Below, in pieces: positions 25,666 to 36,818 of a stretch of 64,000 bases of DNA; positions within the stretch are counted from its first letter, which is position 1, and every line of letters starts with the position of its first letter. Origin of the DNA: Comamonas testosteroni (GTDB taxonomy: Bacteria; Pseudomonadota; Gammaproteobacteria; Burkholderiales; Burkholderiaceae_C); the NCBI RefSeq assembly GCF_000761245.1, contig NZ_AWOR01000047.1, positions 1 to 64,000 of the forward strand, read 5' to 3'. A program made the translations under genes and the position numbers. The notes below the pieces were generated by a model. That model worked only from the letters and a program-made list of their open reading frames with translations. It was not told where the DNA came from and made no database searches.

Positions 25666-26766
25666 ATGAGCAAGTCTCTGCGTTTGCCCGAGAAATGGTT
25701 TCGCCGTGGCCTCTGGCTGGTGGCGCTGCTGTTTGCCTTTTTCCTGATCGGCCTGGGCGGGCTGGTGGTGGGCAATCTGCCTCAGCCCGATCGCTCGCTG
25801 GAGATCGAGTCCTTTATTCCTGAGGCCGATGCACAGCGTGTGCGGGCCGAAATCGACCAGGCCCAGAAGACGGCCGGCGTGACTCAGAAGGCACTGGACA
25901 GGGCTCAGCTCAAGTTCGACGCCGAGCGTGCGCGCTACCAGTCGGCGCGCGACACCTTTGACAACTGGGTGGCGACCCGCCGGGCGACGGAGCGCCCCGA
26001 GCAGGACGCAGAGCTGGTCGCTCGCAGCAAGGCGCTGGATGCGCTCAAGCAGGCCGAGGACATGGCCCGCCAGGAGCGCGAGAAAGAGGCACAGACCCAT
26101 CTGGAAGCGAATCAGGCCGTCTCCAACGCCGAGGCCGAGATGAGCAGTCTGCGCGAGCAGGCCTATCCCCAGTATGAAGCCGCCATGCGTGCCAGCGAGC
26201 TGCGCGTGTTTCTGTTCCGTCTGGCCATCACCCTGCCTTTGCTGGTAGTGGCGGGCTGGCTGTTCGCCAAGAAGCGCAAGAGCACCTGGTGGCCTTTTGT
26301 CTGGGGTTTTATCTTTTTTGCGCTGTTCGCCTTCTTTGTCGAGCTGGTGCCCTATCTGCCTGACTACGGTGGCTATGTGCGCTACATCGTGGGCATCGTG
26401 GTGACGGTGCTGCTGGGCCGCTATGCCATTCTTGCGCTCAACCGCTATCTGGAAAAACAGAAGCTGCAGGAGTCCTTGCCCGAAGAGCAGCGCCGTGAGG
26501 AGCTGAGCTATGACGTGGCGCTGGAGCGTCTGTCCAAGAATGTGTGCCCGGGCTGCGAGCGCCCAGTGGATCTCAAGAACACCGAGATCGACTTCTGCCC
26601 CCATTGCGGTATCGGCCTGTTCGACCATTGCGGCAGCTGCAATACCCGCAAGAGCGCGTTCTCACGCTTTTGTCATAGCTGCGGCACTGCAGCCGGCAAG
26701 ATGCTGCCGCGTCCCGATGCGGCGATGGCTGCACCGCTCGCCTCCGGGTCTGGCGAGCCCGGATGA
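25666..26766 (+). CDS. Zinc-ribbon membrane protein with periplasmic coiled coil
   Basis: The 366-residue protein has one N-terminal membrane segment (about 17-38), a charged coiled-coil region (about 55-175) and two or three membrane segments (about 182-265). A cytosolic tail holds zinc-ribbon Cys pairs: CPGC, CPHC, CGSC and CHSC in about 50 residues. Opposed ribbons plus a helical membrane hairpin suggest a scaffold or regulator, but I recognise no characterised family. The start at 25666 follows TTGGAG. It converges with the diguanylate cyclase gene, with 48 bases between their stops. Confidence 0.65.
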   Translation: MSKSLRLPEKWFRRGLWLVALLFAFFLIGLGGLVVGNLPQPDRSLEIESFIPEADAQRVRAEIDQAQKTAGVTQKALDRAQLKFDAERARYQSARDTFDNWVATRRATERPEQDAELVARSKALDALKQAEDMARQEREKEAQTHLEANQAVSNAEAEMSSLREQAYPQYEAAMRASELRVFLFRLAITLPLLVVAGWLFAKKRKSTWWPFVWGFIFFALFAFFVELVPYLPDYGGYVRYIVGIVVTVLLGRYAILALNRYLEKQKLQESLPEEQRREELSYDVALERLSKNVCPGCERPVDLKNTEIDFCPHCGIGLFDHCGSCNTRKSAFSRFCHSCGTAAGKMLPRPDAAMAAPLASGSGEPG

Positions 26767-26814
26767 CCGTGGGCCGGGCTACCGGCTTGTCGGGGGTGCA
26801 GTGGCGTGTCGAGC

Positions 26815-28236
26815 TCAGCGAAGCTGCGCCGCGACGCGATCTCGCCCGGCGGCCTTGGCCTCATACAAAGCCTGGTCTGCCTGCTGCAGCAGCAGGTCCA
26901 GGCTTTGATGCGCTTGCAGGCTGGCGGTATGGACCAGGCCTATGCTGACGGTGGCGCTCATAGTCTTGTCATTCATGGGCACGCGCAGCTCCCGGATGGA
27001 GCGGTTGATGCGCTTGGCGATCTCCTGTGCAGCGGTTGCGTCCACCTTGGGTAGAGCCACGGCGAATTCCTCGCCTCCCATGCGGCCCACGATGTCCTGA
27101 GCGCGCAGCACCTGGCTCAGGGTCTGGCTGAAGCTGCGCAGCAACTGATCCCCACCCGCATGGCCGAAGCTGTCGTTGATCTGTTTGAAATGGTCGAGAT
27201 CCAGCATCAGAATTGTGAATGGCTGGCCATCCTGGCGGCAACGCTCCAGTATTCTTTGCCCCTGCTTCATGAAGGCACCGCGCGCCAGCATATCGGTCAG
27301 AAAGTCGTGGTTGACGGCATGGCTGAGCTTTTGCATCAGCTCATTGCGCGCCATATGCGATCCGGCCACTGCCAGCGGGCCCAGCACCAGCATGCATAGC
27401 CCCATGCGAAATGACAGAGCTTCGAGAAAATGCGCGGGGGTGAATTCAAGCGTGCCCAGCGAAATAAAGAGGATGCTGCTCAGACAAAGCGAGGCCGTGA
27501 TCAGCGTCAGACTGAAGATGCGATAGCTCAGCGCACACCAGATCAGAGCCGGCAGGGAGAACGCCAGTGAGCCGGGACCTTTGATCCCGTAGCTGATGGC
27601 TTCCAGGGCAATCACGGCCAGCAGCGGCAGGACGCGGCGCAGGGGGGAGGGCTCGCCCGGATGTGCAGCTGGTTGCCTGCGTGCAGGCCAGGCGAGAACA
27701 ATGGGTAAAAACATCATGTAGTTCAGCCACTCGCTGCTCAGCCACATGGAAAAAGCCTGCCAGTGCGGCGTCCCGAAAACGGCGCTCAGCACCGGAGCTC
27801 CGAGCAGCGCGGCCGTCAGTGCGCCCAGGCCGCTGCCTACAAACAGCAGCAAGGCGGAGGACTGGCGTTGCATGAACAATGTGGCATGGCGCTGCCTGTG
27901 CATCAGCGCCCAGGCCGCGCCCACACCGGCCATATTGGCGATGCTCAGCAGGATTGCCACATCGGGCCGGCTGCCCGTGAGCAGATCGGCGGCGATATAG
28001 GCTGCCGAGACCGCCAGCACCGAGCTCGGGCGCAGCCAGTCAGGGCGGTGCAGCAAAAAGCCCAGCAGCAGCGCGTTTGCGGGCCAGATCGGCGAGAGAA
28101 ATCCCATGGGGCGCGCCAGTATGCCGAGCAAGGCGGCCAGAAACACCAGGATCCCCAGCGTGAGCGCAGCGGCCCATGTCCTGGGGGCCGCGGTCTGCAG
28201 CAGCGGCGTTGGCTTGGGGGCGGAGGCTTCGGTCAT
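26815..28236 (-). CDS. MASE1-GGDEF diguanylate cyclase
   Basis: The 473-residue protein has an N-terminal MASE1-like sensor with about eight membrane segments (residues 20-290) and a GGDEF domain. The active-site motif GGEEF lies near residue 385. An inhibitory I-site RAQD is exactly five residues upstream, so feedback control by c-di-GMP is expected. Other family blocks are present (LMLDLDHFKQINDSFGHAGGD, and KAAGRDRV at the end). It makes c-di-GMP from two GTP at the inner membrane. The signal sensed by MASE1 is unknown and no EAL partner is nearby. Confidence 0.9.
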   Translation of the reverse strand: MTEASAPKPTPLLQTAAPRTWAAALTLGILVFLAALLGILARPMGFLSPIWPANALLLGFLLHRPDWLRPSSVLAVSAAYIAADLLTGSRPDVAILLSIANMAGVGAAWALMHRQRHATLFMQRQSSALLLFVGSGLGALTAALLGAPVLSAVFGTPHWQAFSMWLSSEWLNYMMFLPIVLAWPARRQPAAHPGEPSPLRRVLPLLAVIALEAISYGIKGPGSLAFSLPALIWCALSYRIFSLTLITASLCLSSILFISLGTLEFTPAHFLEALSFRMGLCMLVLGPLAVAGSHMARNELMQKLSHAVNHDFLTDMLARGAFMKQGQRILERCRQDGQPFTILMLDLDHFKQINDSFGHAGGDQLLRSFSQTLSQVLRAQDIVGRMGGEEFAVALPKVDATAAQEIAKRINRSIRELRVPMNDKTMSATVSIGLVHTASLQAHQSLDLLLQQADQALYEAKAAGRDRVAAQLR

Positions 28237-28450
28237 AGGAGAGGGGCCGCGAGCGTTTCGTGGAACTTTCTTCAGTGGCTCTTTGTGAATTCGATGTCAA
28301 TCGCCAAAAATGCCTGTTGTTGCCGTTAGATGTTGTGGTTTTAACAAAAACATACAGAAAATCGAGAGCCGATGCGGTTTTGCAGCGCGGTATTGACGAT
28401 GTTTTTCAATTGATGGCCTGCAGAGCAAGCCGGATGTCTGCTGCCGAATG

Positions 28451-28479
28451 AAAAAAGCCAGAGACTCGCTCTGGCTTTT
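28451..28479 (-). terminator. Rho-independent terminator of tgt
   Basis: On the minus strand GCCAGAG-CGAGT-CTCTGGC is followed by TTTTTT, about 30 bases after the tgt stop. The 272 bases between tgt and the cyclase gene hold nothing else recognisable. Confidence 0.88.
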
Positions 28480-28508
28480 GGAGGCTCTGCTGCGGCAGGC
28501 GATGGGGC

Positions 28509-29687
<1,179 letters not shown>

Positions 29688-29802
29688 CTATTTTCCCAGA
29701 TGCCCGCAAGCACTGCTGCAATAGCCGGTGCTTGCCCCAGATTCGCAACCCGTCTTTGCAGCCTGGGCCTACACTGGTGCACAAGACGAACAGGAGGTTG
29801 CC

Positions 29803-30276
29803 ATGCTCAAGATCATGATTGCGGTGGATGGATCGGATGTCGCACTTGAGGCCGTACGCCACGGCATCAAGCTTTTGCAGAGCGGGCTGGATGCTCACTT
29901 TGTGATAGCTCATGTGCAGAAGGAGGCCACGCTGCTGGAGCTTGCAACCACAGATTCAGATCTGATCGCCAACGCCAGCATCGAAGCCGGCATGGATCTG
30001 GTTGCGCCTGCACAGGATCTTCTCAAGGAGGCCGGGGCCTCCTATGAAGTGGAGATCAGCTTGGGCGAAGAGGCCAATACCCTGATCGATATTGCCGAGA
30101 GCAATGAATGCGATCAGATCATCATCGGTGCCACGGGTCAGAGCGGGCTGGGCAGCATTTTGATCGGCTCGGTCTCACGCGAGGTGGCCAGACACAGTCG
30201 GCTGCCGGTGACGATTGTGAAAATGCCCGAAATGGCCGAGGCGGATGACAACTCCGCTGAAGATGCGGATTCCTGA
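29803..30276 (+). CDS. Universal stress protein (UspA family)
   Basis: The 157-residue protein begins MLKIMIAVDGSD and ends in the UspA ATP-binding block IIIGATGQSGLGSILIGSVS, a G-2x-G-9x-G-S/T type, so it probably binds ATP. The start at 29803 follows AGGAGG; the longer frame to 29728 has no ribosome site. The Asp/Glu-rich tail (EADDNSAEDADS) is unusual but not diagnostic. A repeat copy begins right after the stop codon. The role is general stress survival by family. Confidence 0.9.
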   Translation: MLKIMIAVDGSDVALEAVRHGIKLLQSGLDAHFVIAHVQKEATLLELATTDSDLIANASIEAGMDLVAPAQDLLKEAGASYEVEISLGEEANTLIDIAESNECDQIIIGATGQSGLGSILIGSVSREVARHSRLPVTIVKMPEMAEADDNSAEDADS

Positions 30277-30298
30277 TTTGATAGCGCTCTGCGATTGA
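30277..30298 (+). repeat. TTGATAGC-family intergenic repeat, partial copy
   Basis: TTTGATAGCGCTCTGCGATTG starts at the base after the usp stop codon. It matches the family core with changes after TTGATAGC. Confidence 0.45.
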
Positions 30299-30331
30299 TC
30301 GTAAGCGCTGAAAGCGTGATTTGATTGGAGG

Positions 30332-30763
30332 TCAGGCCGCACGGCGCTGCTGGCCGGATTCACGTCTTTGCCAGCTGCTGCGGCTGCCTGCACGATGGGC
30401 TGCAAATTTGCCATGCGGCATGTTTGCCAGACGCGTCAGCATCCAGCGGCAATAGCCTTGCACGCTCAGGCATTTGTTGATTTCCTCTTCGGGCAGCGGG
30501 CCGGAGACCACGACCAGCCGGTTTGCGCCTTCCCAGTCTCCTGCCATGCGCAGACGGCGCTGCGCGCCCATGGCCCAGGAGTGAATGCGGGTGGGGTGAC
30601 CATGCTGGTGCACGCGACCGGTGATGCGGTCAAACGCGATGGCGACCAGCTCGGTCTTGAGGCGATAGGGGCGCTCTCCCGTGATGGCGTTGGGTGCATC
30701 ACGCATGTCGTAGAGATAGTAGAACCCGGACTTGAGCCGATATCGCAGATGCAGTAAATCCAT
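30332..30763 (-). CDS. Hypothetical protein, basic C-terminus
   Basis: The 143-residue protein is rich in Arg and aromatic residues: LLHLRYRLKSGFYYLYDMRD at the N-terminus, an AFDRITGRVHQHGHPTRIHSWAMG block, and a basic tail (SRSSWQRRESGQQRRAA). I recognise no family. The codon use is normal for the region. The start at 30763 (MDLLHLRYR) is preferred over the open extension to 30829. It lies downstream of the MarR gene on the same strand, 86 bases away, so read-through co-expression is possible. Confidence 0.5.
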   Translation of the reverse strand: MDLLHLRYRLKSGFYYLYDMRDAPNAITGERPYRLKTELVAIAFDRITGRVHQHGHPTRIHSWAMGAQRRLRMAGDWEGANRLVVVSGPLPEEEINKCLSVQGYCRWMLTRLANMPHGKFAAHRAGSRSSWQRRESGQQRRAA

Positions 30764-30849
30764 GAACCATGCCCCCCAAGCCTGTGTCACGCAGGACTGC
30801 GTGCAGGGCATTCTCCATGAAATTGTCACAAAACGGTGTTTTTTCGGGC

Positions 30850-31374
30850 TCAGGCACTATCTGGCGAGCTCAGCACCTGTCTGAGCTTGCCCAGTTGTTC
30901 GTACAGATCGCTGGCGTTTTTGCTGCCCAGTGGAGTCAGCAACTGCTCAAGCCATAGCTCATGCGCGGCAGCCATGGCCTTGAACTGCTTTTTGCCCGTA
31001 CGGGTCAGGCGAACGATCATGGAGCGGCGGTCTTCCTCGTCAGCCACGCGTTCCACCCAGCCTTCGGCCACCAGCTGATCGGTCAGTCCGGTCACATTGC
31101 CGCCGGTCACCATCAGATATTCCGACAGAGTCTTCATGCGCAGACCTTTGGGAAAGCGGCTGAGCTGTGCCAGGTAGTCAAAACGAGGCAAGGTCGTGCC
31201 GAACTCTGTGCGTAGCTGGCTGCGAATGACCTGCTCGATCTGTGTGCTGCAGGTCAGAAGGCGAAGCCACAGGCGCACGGCCTGATGGTCGGAGTGGGAC
31301 AGGCCAGCTTCGCGACCCGGGGCTTCGGGCATGTCGATGGAAAAATCCGGATTGTGTTGGGCCATGGTTGGCAT
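30850..31374 (-). CDS. MarR-family transcriptional regulator
   Basis: The protein of about 174 residues has a MarR winged helix: LPRFDYLAQLSRFPKGLRMK, then the recognition region TGGNVTGLTDQLVAEGWVER and the wing ADEEDRRSMIVRLT. It is divergent from the aryl-CoA catabolic operon starting at 31491, about 116 bases apart. That is the usual placement for an aromatic-CoA-responsive repressor, so control of the operon is inferred. The start is uncertain: 31374 (MPTMAQH) or 31365; the frame is open to 31434. Confidence 0.88.
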   Translation of the reverse strand: MPTMAQHNPDFSIDMPEAPGREAGLSHSDHQAVRLWLRLLTCSTQIEQVIRSQLRTEFGTTLPRFDYLAQLSRFPKGLRMKTLSEYLMVTGGNVTGLTDQLVAEGWVERVADEEDRRSMIVRLTRTGKKQFKAMAAAHELWLEQLLTPLGSKNASDLYEQLGKLRQVLSSPDSA

Positions 31375-31422
31375 GGTGCGCAAACTAGCGTGCTTTGGGT
31401 TCAGGGTTTGGCCGGATTTTAG

Positions 31423-31456
31423 TGAAAATTTCATGCATTAATAATTTAGGTATAAA
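31423..31456 (+). promoter_or_regulatory. Divergent promoter region with palindrome and -10-like box
   Basis: The palindrome TGAAAATTTCA (31423-31433) is followed by an AT-rich stretch and TATAAA at 31451-31456, about 35 bases before the catabolic operon start. This fits a repressor site next to a sigma-70 -10 element. The assignment to the MarR regulator is inference. Confidence 0.4.
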
Positions 31457-31490
31457 GTAATTTTTGAAAAGCCAGGAACGGATCACTGTC

Positions 31491-33815
31491 ATGAAAATTG
31501 TCTGCATAGGTGGTGGCCCCGCCGGCTTGTACTTCGCTTTGCTGATGAAGCAGATGAGCCCTGCGCATGAGGTGACGGTGGTGGAGCGCAACAAGCCCTA
31601 CGACACCTTTGGCTGGGGCGTGGTTTTCTCCGATGCCACCATGGACAATATGCGCGACTGGGACCCGGTGACAGCCGTGCAGATCGAGCAGGCTTTCAAC
31701 CATTGGGACGATATCGAGTTGCTGTTCAAAGGACGCAAGATTCGCTCCGGGGGACATGGTTTTGTGGGGATCGGCCGCAAGCATCTGCTCAATATCCTGC
31801 AAGCGCGTTGCGAAAAGCTGGGTGTGAACCTGGTGTTCGAGACCGATGTGCAAAGCGATGAGGACTATCCGGATGCCGACCTCGTGATTGCCTGCGATGG
31901 CGTGAACTCGCGCATTCGCAGCAAATACGCCGACATCTTCAAGCCCGATATCGTCACCCGCCCTAATCGCTATATCTGGCTGGGAACGAACAAGGTCTAC
32001 GAGGCATTCACCTTTGATTTCGTGCGCACGCCGCATGGCTGGTTTCAGGCGCATATCTACAAGTTCGATGACAAGACCTCAACCTTCATCGTGGAGACCA
32101 CGGAGGAATGCTGGAAAGCCAGCGGTCTTGACACCGCCGATCAAGAGCAGTCCATTGCCTTCTGTGAAAAGCTGTTCGCGGACAATCTGCAGGGCGAGAA
32201 ACTGATGACCAATGCCCGCCATCTGCGCGGCTCCGCCTGGATCAACTTTCAGCGCGTGGTCTGCGACCAGTGGTGGTTGAAAAACCGCAAGGGCAGCCAT
32301 GTGGTGCTGATGGGCGATGCCGTGCATACGGCACATTTCGCCATTGGCTCAGGAACCAAGCTGGCGATTGAGGATGCGATCGAGCTGGCACGCCAGTTCA
32401 AGCAGCGCGGCGATGCAGCAGCGCATATTCCCGAGGTGCTGGCGGCTTATCAGGAAGCGCGTCGCGTTGAAACGCTGCGCATTCAGAATGCGGCCTGGAA
32501 TGCGATGGAGTGGTTCGAGGTCTGCGGCCAGCGCTATTGCGACCAGCTGGATCCCGAGCAGTTCATGTACTCCATGCTCACGCGCAGTCAGCGTATCAGC
32601 CATGAAAACCTGCGCCTACGTGATGCGCAGTGGCTTGGCGGCTATGAGAAATGGCTGGCCGAAAGAAGCGGTGTCGCGGTCGATGCCAAGGCGCCACCGC
32701 CCATGTTCCTGCCCTATACCCTGCGCGGCATCACGTTGAAGAACCGTATCGTGGTCTCCCCCATGGCGCAGTACTCTGCGGTTGATGGTGTGCCTGGTGA
32801 GTTTCACCTTGTTCACCTGGGTGCGCGTGCGCTTGGCGGCGCCGGTCTGGTGTTCGCCGAGATGGCCTGTGTCAGCGCCGAGGGGCGCATCACGCCCGGC
32901 TGCCCGGGCACTTACAGCGCTGAGCAAAAGCAGGCCTGGAAACGTATCAGTGACTGGATTCACACCAACACCGATGCCAAGTTCGCCATGCAGATCGGCC
33001 ATGCGGGTGCCAAAGCCTCGACGCGGCTGGCCTGGGAAGGTACGGATCTGCCGCTGGAGCAGGGCAACTGGCCCATCATGGCCGCGTCGGAGCAGCAATA
33101 TCTGCAGGGAGTGAGCCAGATCTCCAAGGCAATGACACGCGCCGATATGGATGAGGTGTTGCAGCAGTTTGTGCATGCCGCGCAGATGGCTGCCGACATC
33201 GGCGTGGACTGGCTGGAGCTGCACTGCGCCCACGGCTATCTGCTGTCGGGCTTTATATCGCCGCTGACCAATCACCGCAGCGACGAATATGGTGGCAGCC
33301 TGGAGAACCGACTGCGCTACCCGCTGGAGGTCTTCAAGGCCATGCGCGCCGTTTGGCCTCAGGACAGGCCCATGTCCGTGCGCATCTCGGCCCATGACTG
33401 GGTGCCCGGTGGCATCACCCCCGAAGACGCGGTGCAGATTGCCAAGGCGTTCAAGGCCGCGGGTGCCGACCTGATCGACTGCTCATCGGGTCAGGTCAGC
33501 AAGGCCGAAAAGCCTGTGTTTGGCCGCATGTTTCAGACCCCGTTTGCCGACCGCATTCGCCAGGAGGCCGGCATTGCGACCATGGCTGTGGGAGCGATCA
33601 GCGAGGCCGATCATGCCAACAGCATCATTGCCGCAGGGCGTGCCGATCTGTGCGCGATTGCCAGACCGCATCTGGCCAATCCGGCCTGGACGCTGACTGA
33701 GGCCGCCAAGATTGGCTACACGCCTATCGTCTGGCCCAAACAATACTTCCAGGGCAAGCGCCAGATGGAAGCCCTGTTCGAGCGCGAGAAAGCGCAGCAA
33801 GCCGCAGCCAAATGA
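31491..33815 (+). CDS. 2-Aminobenzoyl-CoA-type monooxygenase/reductase (salicylyl-CoA 5-hydroxylase/oxidoreductase family)
   Basis: The 774-residue fused flavoenzyme has an N-terminal PHBH-type monooxygenase half with the FAD motif IGGGPAG (6-12), [12 protein letters not shown] and [15 protein letters not shown]. The C-terminal Old Yellow Enzyme half starts near residue 402 ([19 protein letters not shown]) with [24 protein letters not shown] and YGGSLENR. This layout matches the Azoarcus evansii enzyme that hydroxylates and reduces 2-aminobenzoyl-CoA. A related salicylyl-CoA 5-hydroxylase lacks the second half. The start at 31491 is chosen for the FAD motif; TTG at 31464 is less likely. It is first in a seven-gene aryl-CoA operon. 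Confidence 0.85.
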   Translation: MKIVCIGGGPAGLYFALLMKQMSPAHEVTVVERNKPYDTFGWGVVFSDATMDNMRDWDPVTAVQIEQAFNHWDDIELLFKGRKIRSGGHGFVGIGRKHLLNILQARCEKLGVNLVFETDVQSDEDYPDADLVIACDGVNSRIRSKYADIFKPDIVTRPNRYIWLGTNKVYEAFTFDFVRTPHGWFQAHIYKFDDKTSTFIVETTEECWKASGLDTADQEQSIAFCEKLFADNLQGEKLMTNARHLRGSAWINFQRVVCDQWWLKNRKGSHVVLMGDAVHTAHFAIGSGTKLAIEDAIELARQFKQRGDAAAHIPEVLAAYQEARRVETLRIQNAAWNAMEWFEVCGQRYCDQLDPEQFMYSMLTRSQRISHENLRLRDAQWLGGYEKWLAERSGVAVDAKAPPPMFLPYTLRGITLKNRIVVSPMAQYSAVDGVPGEFHLVHLGARALGGAGLVFAEMACVSAEGRITPGCPGTYSAEQKQAWKRISDWIHTNTDAKFAMQIGHAGAKASTRLAWEGTDLPLEQGNWPIMAASEQQYLQGVSQISKAMTRADMDEVLQQFVHAAQMAADIGVDWLELHCAHGYLLSGFISPLTNHRSDEYGGSLENRLRYPLEVFKAMRAVWPQDRPMSVRISAHDWVPGGITPEDAVQIAKAFKAAGADLIDCSSGQVSKAEKPVFGRMFQTPFADRIRQEAGIATMAVGAISEADHANSIIAAGRADLCAIARPHLANPAWTLTEAAKIGYTPIVWPKQYFQGKRQMEALFEREKAQQAAAK

Positions 33816-33905
33816 AACACCCCCTGAGTCGCCTCGCGCCTTCCCCCGCTCTCAACCCGCGAAGACGCAGCCCACACTGCAGGGCGGTCCCTGCTCGGCC
33901 GCCAC
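33816..33905 (+). repeat. GC-rich post-stop repeat, copy D, inside an operon
   Basis: AACACCCCCTGAGTCGCC follows the stop directly, then GCGCCTTCCCCCGCTCTC. It is the only copy on the plus strand, and again oriented sense with the upstream gene. It lies between the first and second genes of the catabolic operon, so either it does not fully terminate or the second gene has its own promoter. Confidence 0.65.
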
Positions 33906-33951
33906 GGGCTGGAGTGCGCCAGTTTTGTGGGCCTGCGGTCTGGAGAATTCA

Positions 33952-34722
33952 ATGACAGGCGATATGAACGTTCAACATGCGCTGGTGACGGGCGCGGGCC
34001 AGGGCATTGGCGAGGCGATTGCGCGCCAGCTGCTGGCCCAGGGCGCTCGCGTCACGGTGCTTGGGCGCCGCGCCGAGCCGCTGCAAAAGCTGGTGGAGCA
34101 GCACCCTGGTCAATGCCAGATGGTACTGGCCGATGTGGCCGATGAAGAACAGGTGGCAACGGCGTTTGCGCAGGCAGCAGCCATGCATGGCGATATCAGC
34201 ATTCTGGTCAACAACGCCGGCCAGGCCAGCAGCGCGCCCTTCATGAAGATGGATGCCGCGCATTGGCAGCAGATGCTGGCGGTCAACCTGACCGGCACCA
34301 TGCACTGCATTCAGCAAGTGCTGCCGGCCATGTCCGCATCAGGCTGGGGCCGCATCGTCAATGTGGCCAGCACGGCAGGACTGGTGGGGTATGCCTATGT
34401 CGCAGCCTATGTGGCGGCCAAGCATGGCGTGGTGGGCCTGACACGAGCTCTGGCGCTGGAGTACGCCAAGACCGGGATCACCGTCAACGCCGTCTGCCCT
34501 GGCTATACCGAAACCGAGATTGTCAAAACCAGCATTGACCGCGTCGTAGCCAAGACCGGCCGCACACCAGAGCAGGCAATGGCAGAGTTCGTCAAGTCCA
34601 ACCCTCAAGGCCGCCTGGTACAGCCGCACGAGGTGGCGAACGCAGTGATGTGGCTATGCGGGCGAGGCGCATCAAGTATTACTGGGCAAGCCATAGCCGT
34701 CGCTGGTGGCGAAGTCATGTGA
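33952..34722 (+). CDS. SDR-family 3-hydroxyacyl-CoA dehydrogenase/reductase
   Basis: The 256-residue short-chain dehydrogenase has the cofactor motif TGAGQGIG (13-20), NNAG, a catalytic Ser in NVASTAG and the Tyr-x3-Lys in YVAAYVAAKHG, ending SITGQAIAVAGGEV. In this operon it probably oxidises the 3-hydroxyacyl-CoA formed after ring hydration or opening. The start at 33952 follows TGGAGAA. It is 136 bases from the first gene, separated by a repeat, and 21 bases from the hydratase. Confidence 0.88.
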   Translation: MTGDMNVQHALVTGAGQGIGEAIARQLLAQGARVTVLGRRAEPLQKLVEQHPGQCQMVLADVADEEQVATAFAQAAAMHGDISILVNNAGQASSAPFMKMDAAHWQQMLAVNLTGTMHCIQQVLPAMSASGWGRIVNVASTAGLVGYAYVAAYVAAKHGVVGLTRALALEYAKTGITVNAVCPGYTETEIVKTSIDRVVAKTGRTPEQAMAEFVKSNPQGRLVQPHEVANAVMWLCGRGASSITGQAIAVAGGEVM

Positions 34723-34743
34723 CCCGGATTTTTGGAGGCAGAC

Positions 34744-35598
34744 ATGAGCGAATATGCAATCGATCCAGCCCTGCAAGCTGGCAATCACAAGCTGCTGGCG
34801 GGCTATCGGGCCACGCATTTCCAGTGGCAGGTGCAGGATGGCGTGGCAACCATCACTCTCAATCGTCCGGAGCGCAAGAATCCGCTGACGTTTGATTCCT
34901 ACGCCGAGCTGCGCGACCTGTTTCACCAGCTCAAGTGGGCGCAGGATGTGAAGGCCGTGGTGCTGGTCGGCGCGGGCGGCAACTTCTGTTCGGGCGGTGA
35001 TGTGCATGAAATCATCGGTCCGCTGGTCGCGCTCAAGGCTCCCGAGCTGCTGATGTTCACCCGCATGACGGGGGAGCTGGTCAAGACCATGCGAGCCTGT
35101 CCGCAGCCCATCATTGCGGCTGTCGATGGGGTGTGCGCGGGTGCTGGGGCCATCATGGCCATGGCTTCGGACCTGCGCCTTGGCACTGCGCGCAGCAAGA
35201 CTGCGTTCCTGTTCAACCGCGTGGGGCTGGCAGGCTGCGACATGGGTGCCTGCGCCATGCTGCCGCGCATCATTGGCCAGGGCCGTGCGAGTGAGCTGCT
35301 CTATACGGGACGCAGCCTGGGCGGTGAGGAGGGCGAACGCTGGGGCTTCTTCAACCGTCTGTGTGAGCCCGAGAGCTTGCCGGCCGATGCGCACAAGCTG
35401 GCCGCCGATCTGGCTGCCGGTCCCAGCTTTGCCAACGGCATTACCAAGACCATGCTGCACCAGGAATGGGCCATGACGATTGAGCAGGCGATTGAAGCCG
35501 AAGCGCAGGCCCAGGCATTGTGCATGCTGACCGAGGATTTCTCGCGTGCCTATCACGCGTTTGTCGCCAAGCAAAAACCGGTCTTTCAAGGAAACTGA
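34744..35598 (+). CDS. Enoyl-CoA hydratase/isomerase family protein
   Basis: The 284-residue crotonase-fold protein has [20 protein letters not shown] near residue 37, the oxyanion-hole segment [15 protein letters not shown] and [18 protein letters not shown]. In the operon it would hydrate or hydrolytically open a cyclic non-aromatic CoA thioester. The start at 34744 has TTGGAGG upstream. The acyl-CoA dehydrogenase gene starts 1 base after its stop, so translation is tightly linked. Confidence 0.88.
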   Translation: MSEYAIDPALQAGNHKLLAGYRATHFQWQVQDGVATITLNRPERKNPLTFDSYAELRDLFHQLKWAQDVKAVVLVGAGGNFCSGGDVHEIIGPLVALKAPELLMFTRMTGELVKTMRACPQPIIAAVDGVCAGAGAIMAMASDLRLGTARSKTAFLFNRVGLAGCDMGACAMLPRIIGQGRASELLYTGRSLGGEEGERWGFFNRLCEPESLPADAHKLAADLAAGPSFANGITKTMLHQEWAMTIEQAIEAEAQAQALCMLTEDFSRAYHAFVAKQKPVFQGN

Positions 35599-35599
35599 T

Positions 35600-36763
35600 A
35601 TGGCAGACACCAGCTATCTGAAGTGGCCTTTTTTTGAAGCCCATCACGCTCGTCTGGCCCAGTCGCTGGATGCCTGGGCCAGGCAGAACATTGCACATGC
35701 GCATGGCCCCGATGTGGATGCCGAATGCCGCAAACTGGTCAAGGCCCTGGGCGAAGCCGGCTGGCTGCGGCATGCGGTTGCGGGTGAGATCCATGGCGGC
35801 GCAGGAGAGCATATCGACACCAGAGCCATTTGCCTGATCCGGGAGACGCTGGCGCGTCACAGCGGTCTGGCCGACTTTGCGTTTGCCATGCAGGGCCTGG
35901 GCTCGGGGGCGATTTCTCTGGCGGGCAGCGAGGAGCAGAAAAAACGCTATCTGAGCCTGGTGGCCAGGGGCGATGCGATCTCAGCCTTTGCGCTGTCCGA
36001 GCCCGACGCCGGCTCGGACGTGGCGGCCATGGCCTGCGAGGCTAGGCTGGAAGGTGATCACTATGTCATCAACGGCGAGAAGACCTGGATTTCCAACGGC
36101 GGCATTGCCGACTTCTATGTCGTTTTTGTGCGTACCGGCGAGGCTCCGGGCTCGCGTGGCCTGTCCGCGCTGATTGTGGACGCCGACACATCGGGCTTCG
36201 AAGTGGCCGAGCGCATCGACGTCATCGCACCGCACCCGCTGGCGCGTTTGAAGTTTTCGAACTGCCGCGTGCCTGCCGCCCAGCGCGTGGGCGTGGCGGG
36301 CGAGGGCTTCAAGGTGGCGATGCGCACGCTCGATGTGTTCCGCACCTCGGTGGCCGCCGCATCGCTGGGCTTTGCGCGTCGTGCCATGGATGAGGCCTTG
36401 CAGCGCGCGACCAGCCGCAAGATGTTCGGCGGCGTGCTGGCCGATTTTCAGCTCACCCAGGCCAAGCTGGCGCAGATGGCCACGCAGATCGACAGCGCGG
36501 CGCTGCTGACCTATCGCGCAGCCTGGTTGCGCGACCAAGGCGAGAACGTGACACGGGAAGCCGCCATGGCCAAGATGACGGCGACCGAAAACGCCCAGCA
36601 GGTGATCGATGCCGCCGTACAGATCTGGGGCGGCCTGGGCGTGGTCAGCGAGCAGCCGGTGGAGCGTCTTTACCGGGAGATTCGCGCCCTGCGCATCTAC
36701 GAAGGCGCGACCGAGGTGCAGCAGCTCATCATCGGTCGTGACCTCATCAAAAACCATGGCTGA
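35600..36763 (+). CDS. Acyl-CoA dehydrogenase
   Basis: The 387-residue flavoprotein has the ACAD signatures [18 protein letters not shown] and the C-terminal YEGATEVQ, whose first Glu (about 368) is the catalytic base position. Other blocks are ITGEKTW-like [12 protein letters not shown] and [20 protein letters not shown]. Its likely substrate is a cyclic or ring-opened CoA thioester from the aryl-CoA pathway. The start at 35600 follows AAGGA. It is the fourth gene of the operon, 55 bases before the ligase. Confidence 0.9.
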   Translation: MADTSYLKWPFFEAHHARLAQSLDAWARQNIAHAHGPDVDAECRKLVKALGEAGWLRHAVAGEIHGGAGEHIDTRAICLIRETLARHSGLADFAFAMQGLGSGAISLAGSEEQKKRYLSLVARGDAISAFALSEPDAGSDVAAMACEARLEGDHYVINGEKTWISNGGIADFYVVFVRTGEAPGSRGLSALIVDADTSGFEVAERIDVIAPHPLARLKFSNCRVPAAQRVGVAGEGFKVAMRTLDVFRTSVAAASLGFARRAMDEALQRATSRKMFGGVLADFQLTQAKLAQMATQIDSAALLTYRAAWLRDQGENVTREAAMAKMTATENAQQVIDAAVQIWGGLGVVSEQPVERLYREIRALRIYEGATEVQQLIIGRDLIKNHG

Positions 36764-36818
36764 AAGCGCTCACCAAAAAAGAACATCAGCCTGTTTTGGC
36801 CAAAAAGGAGTGTGAGTC

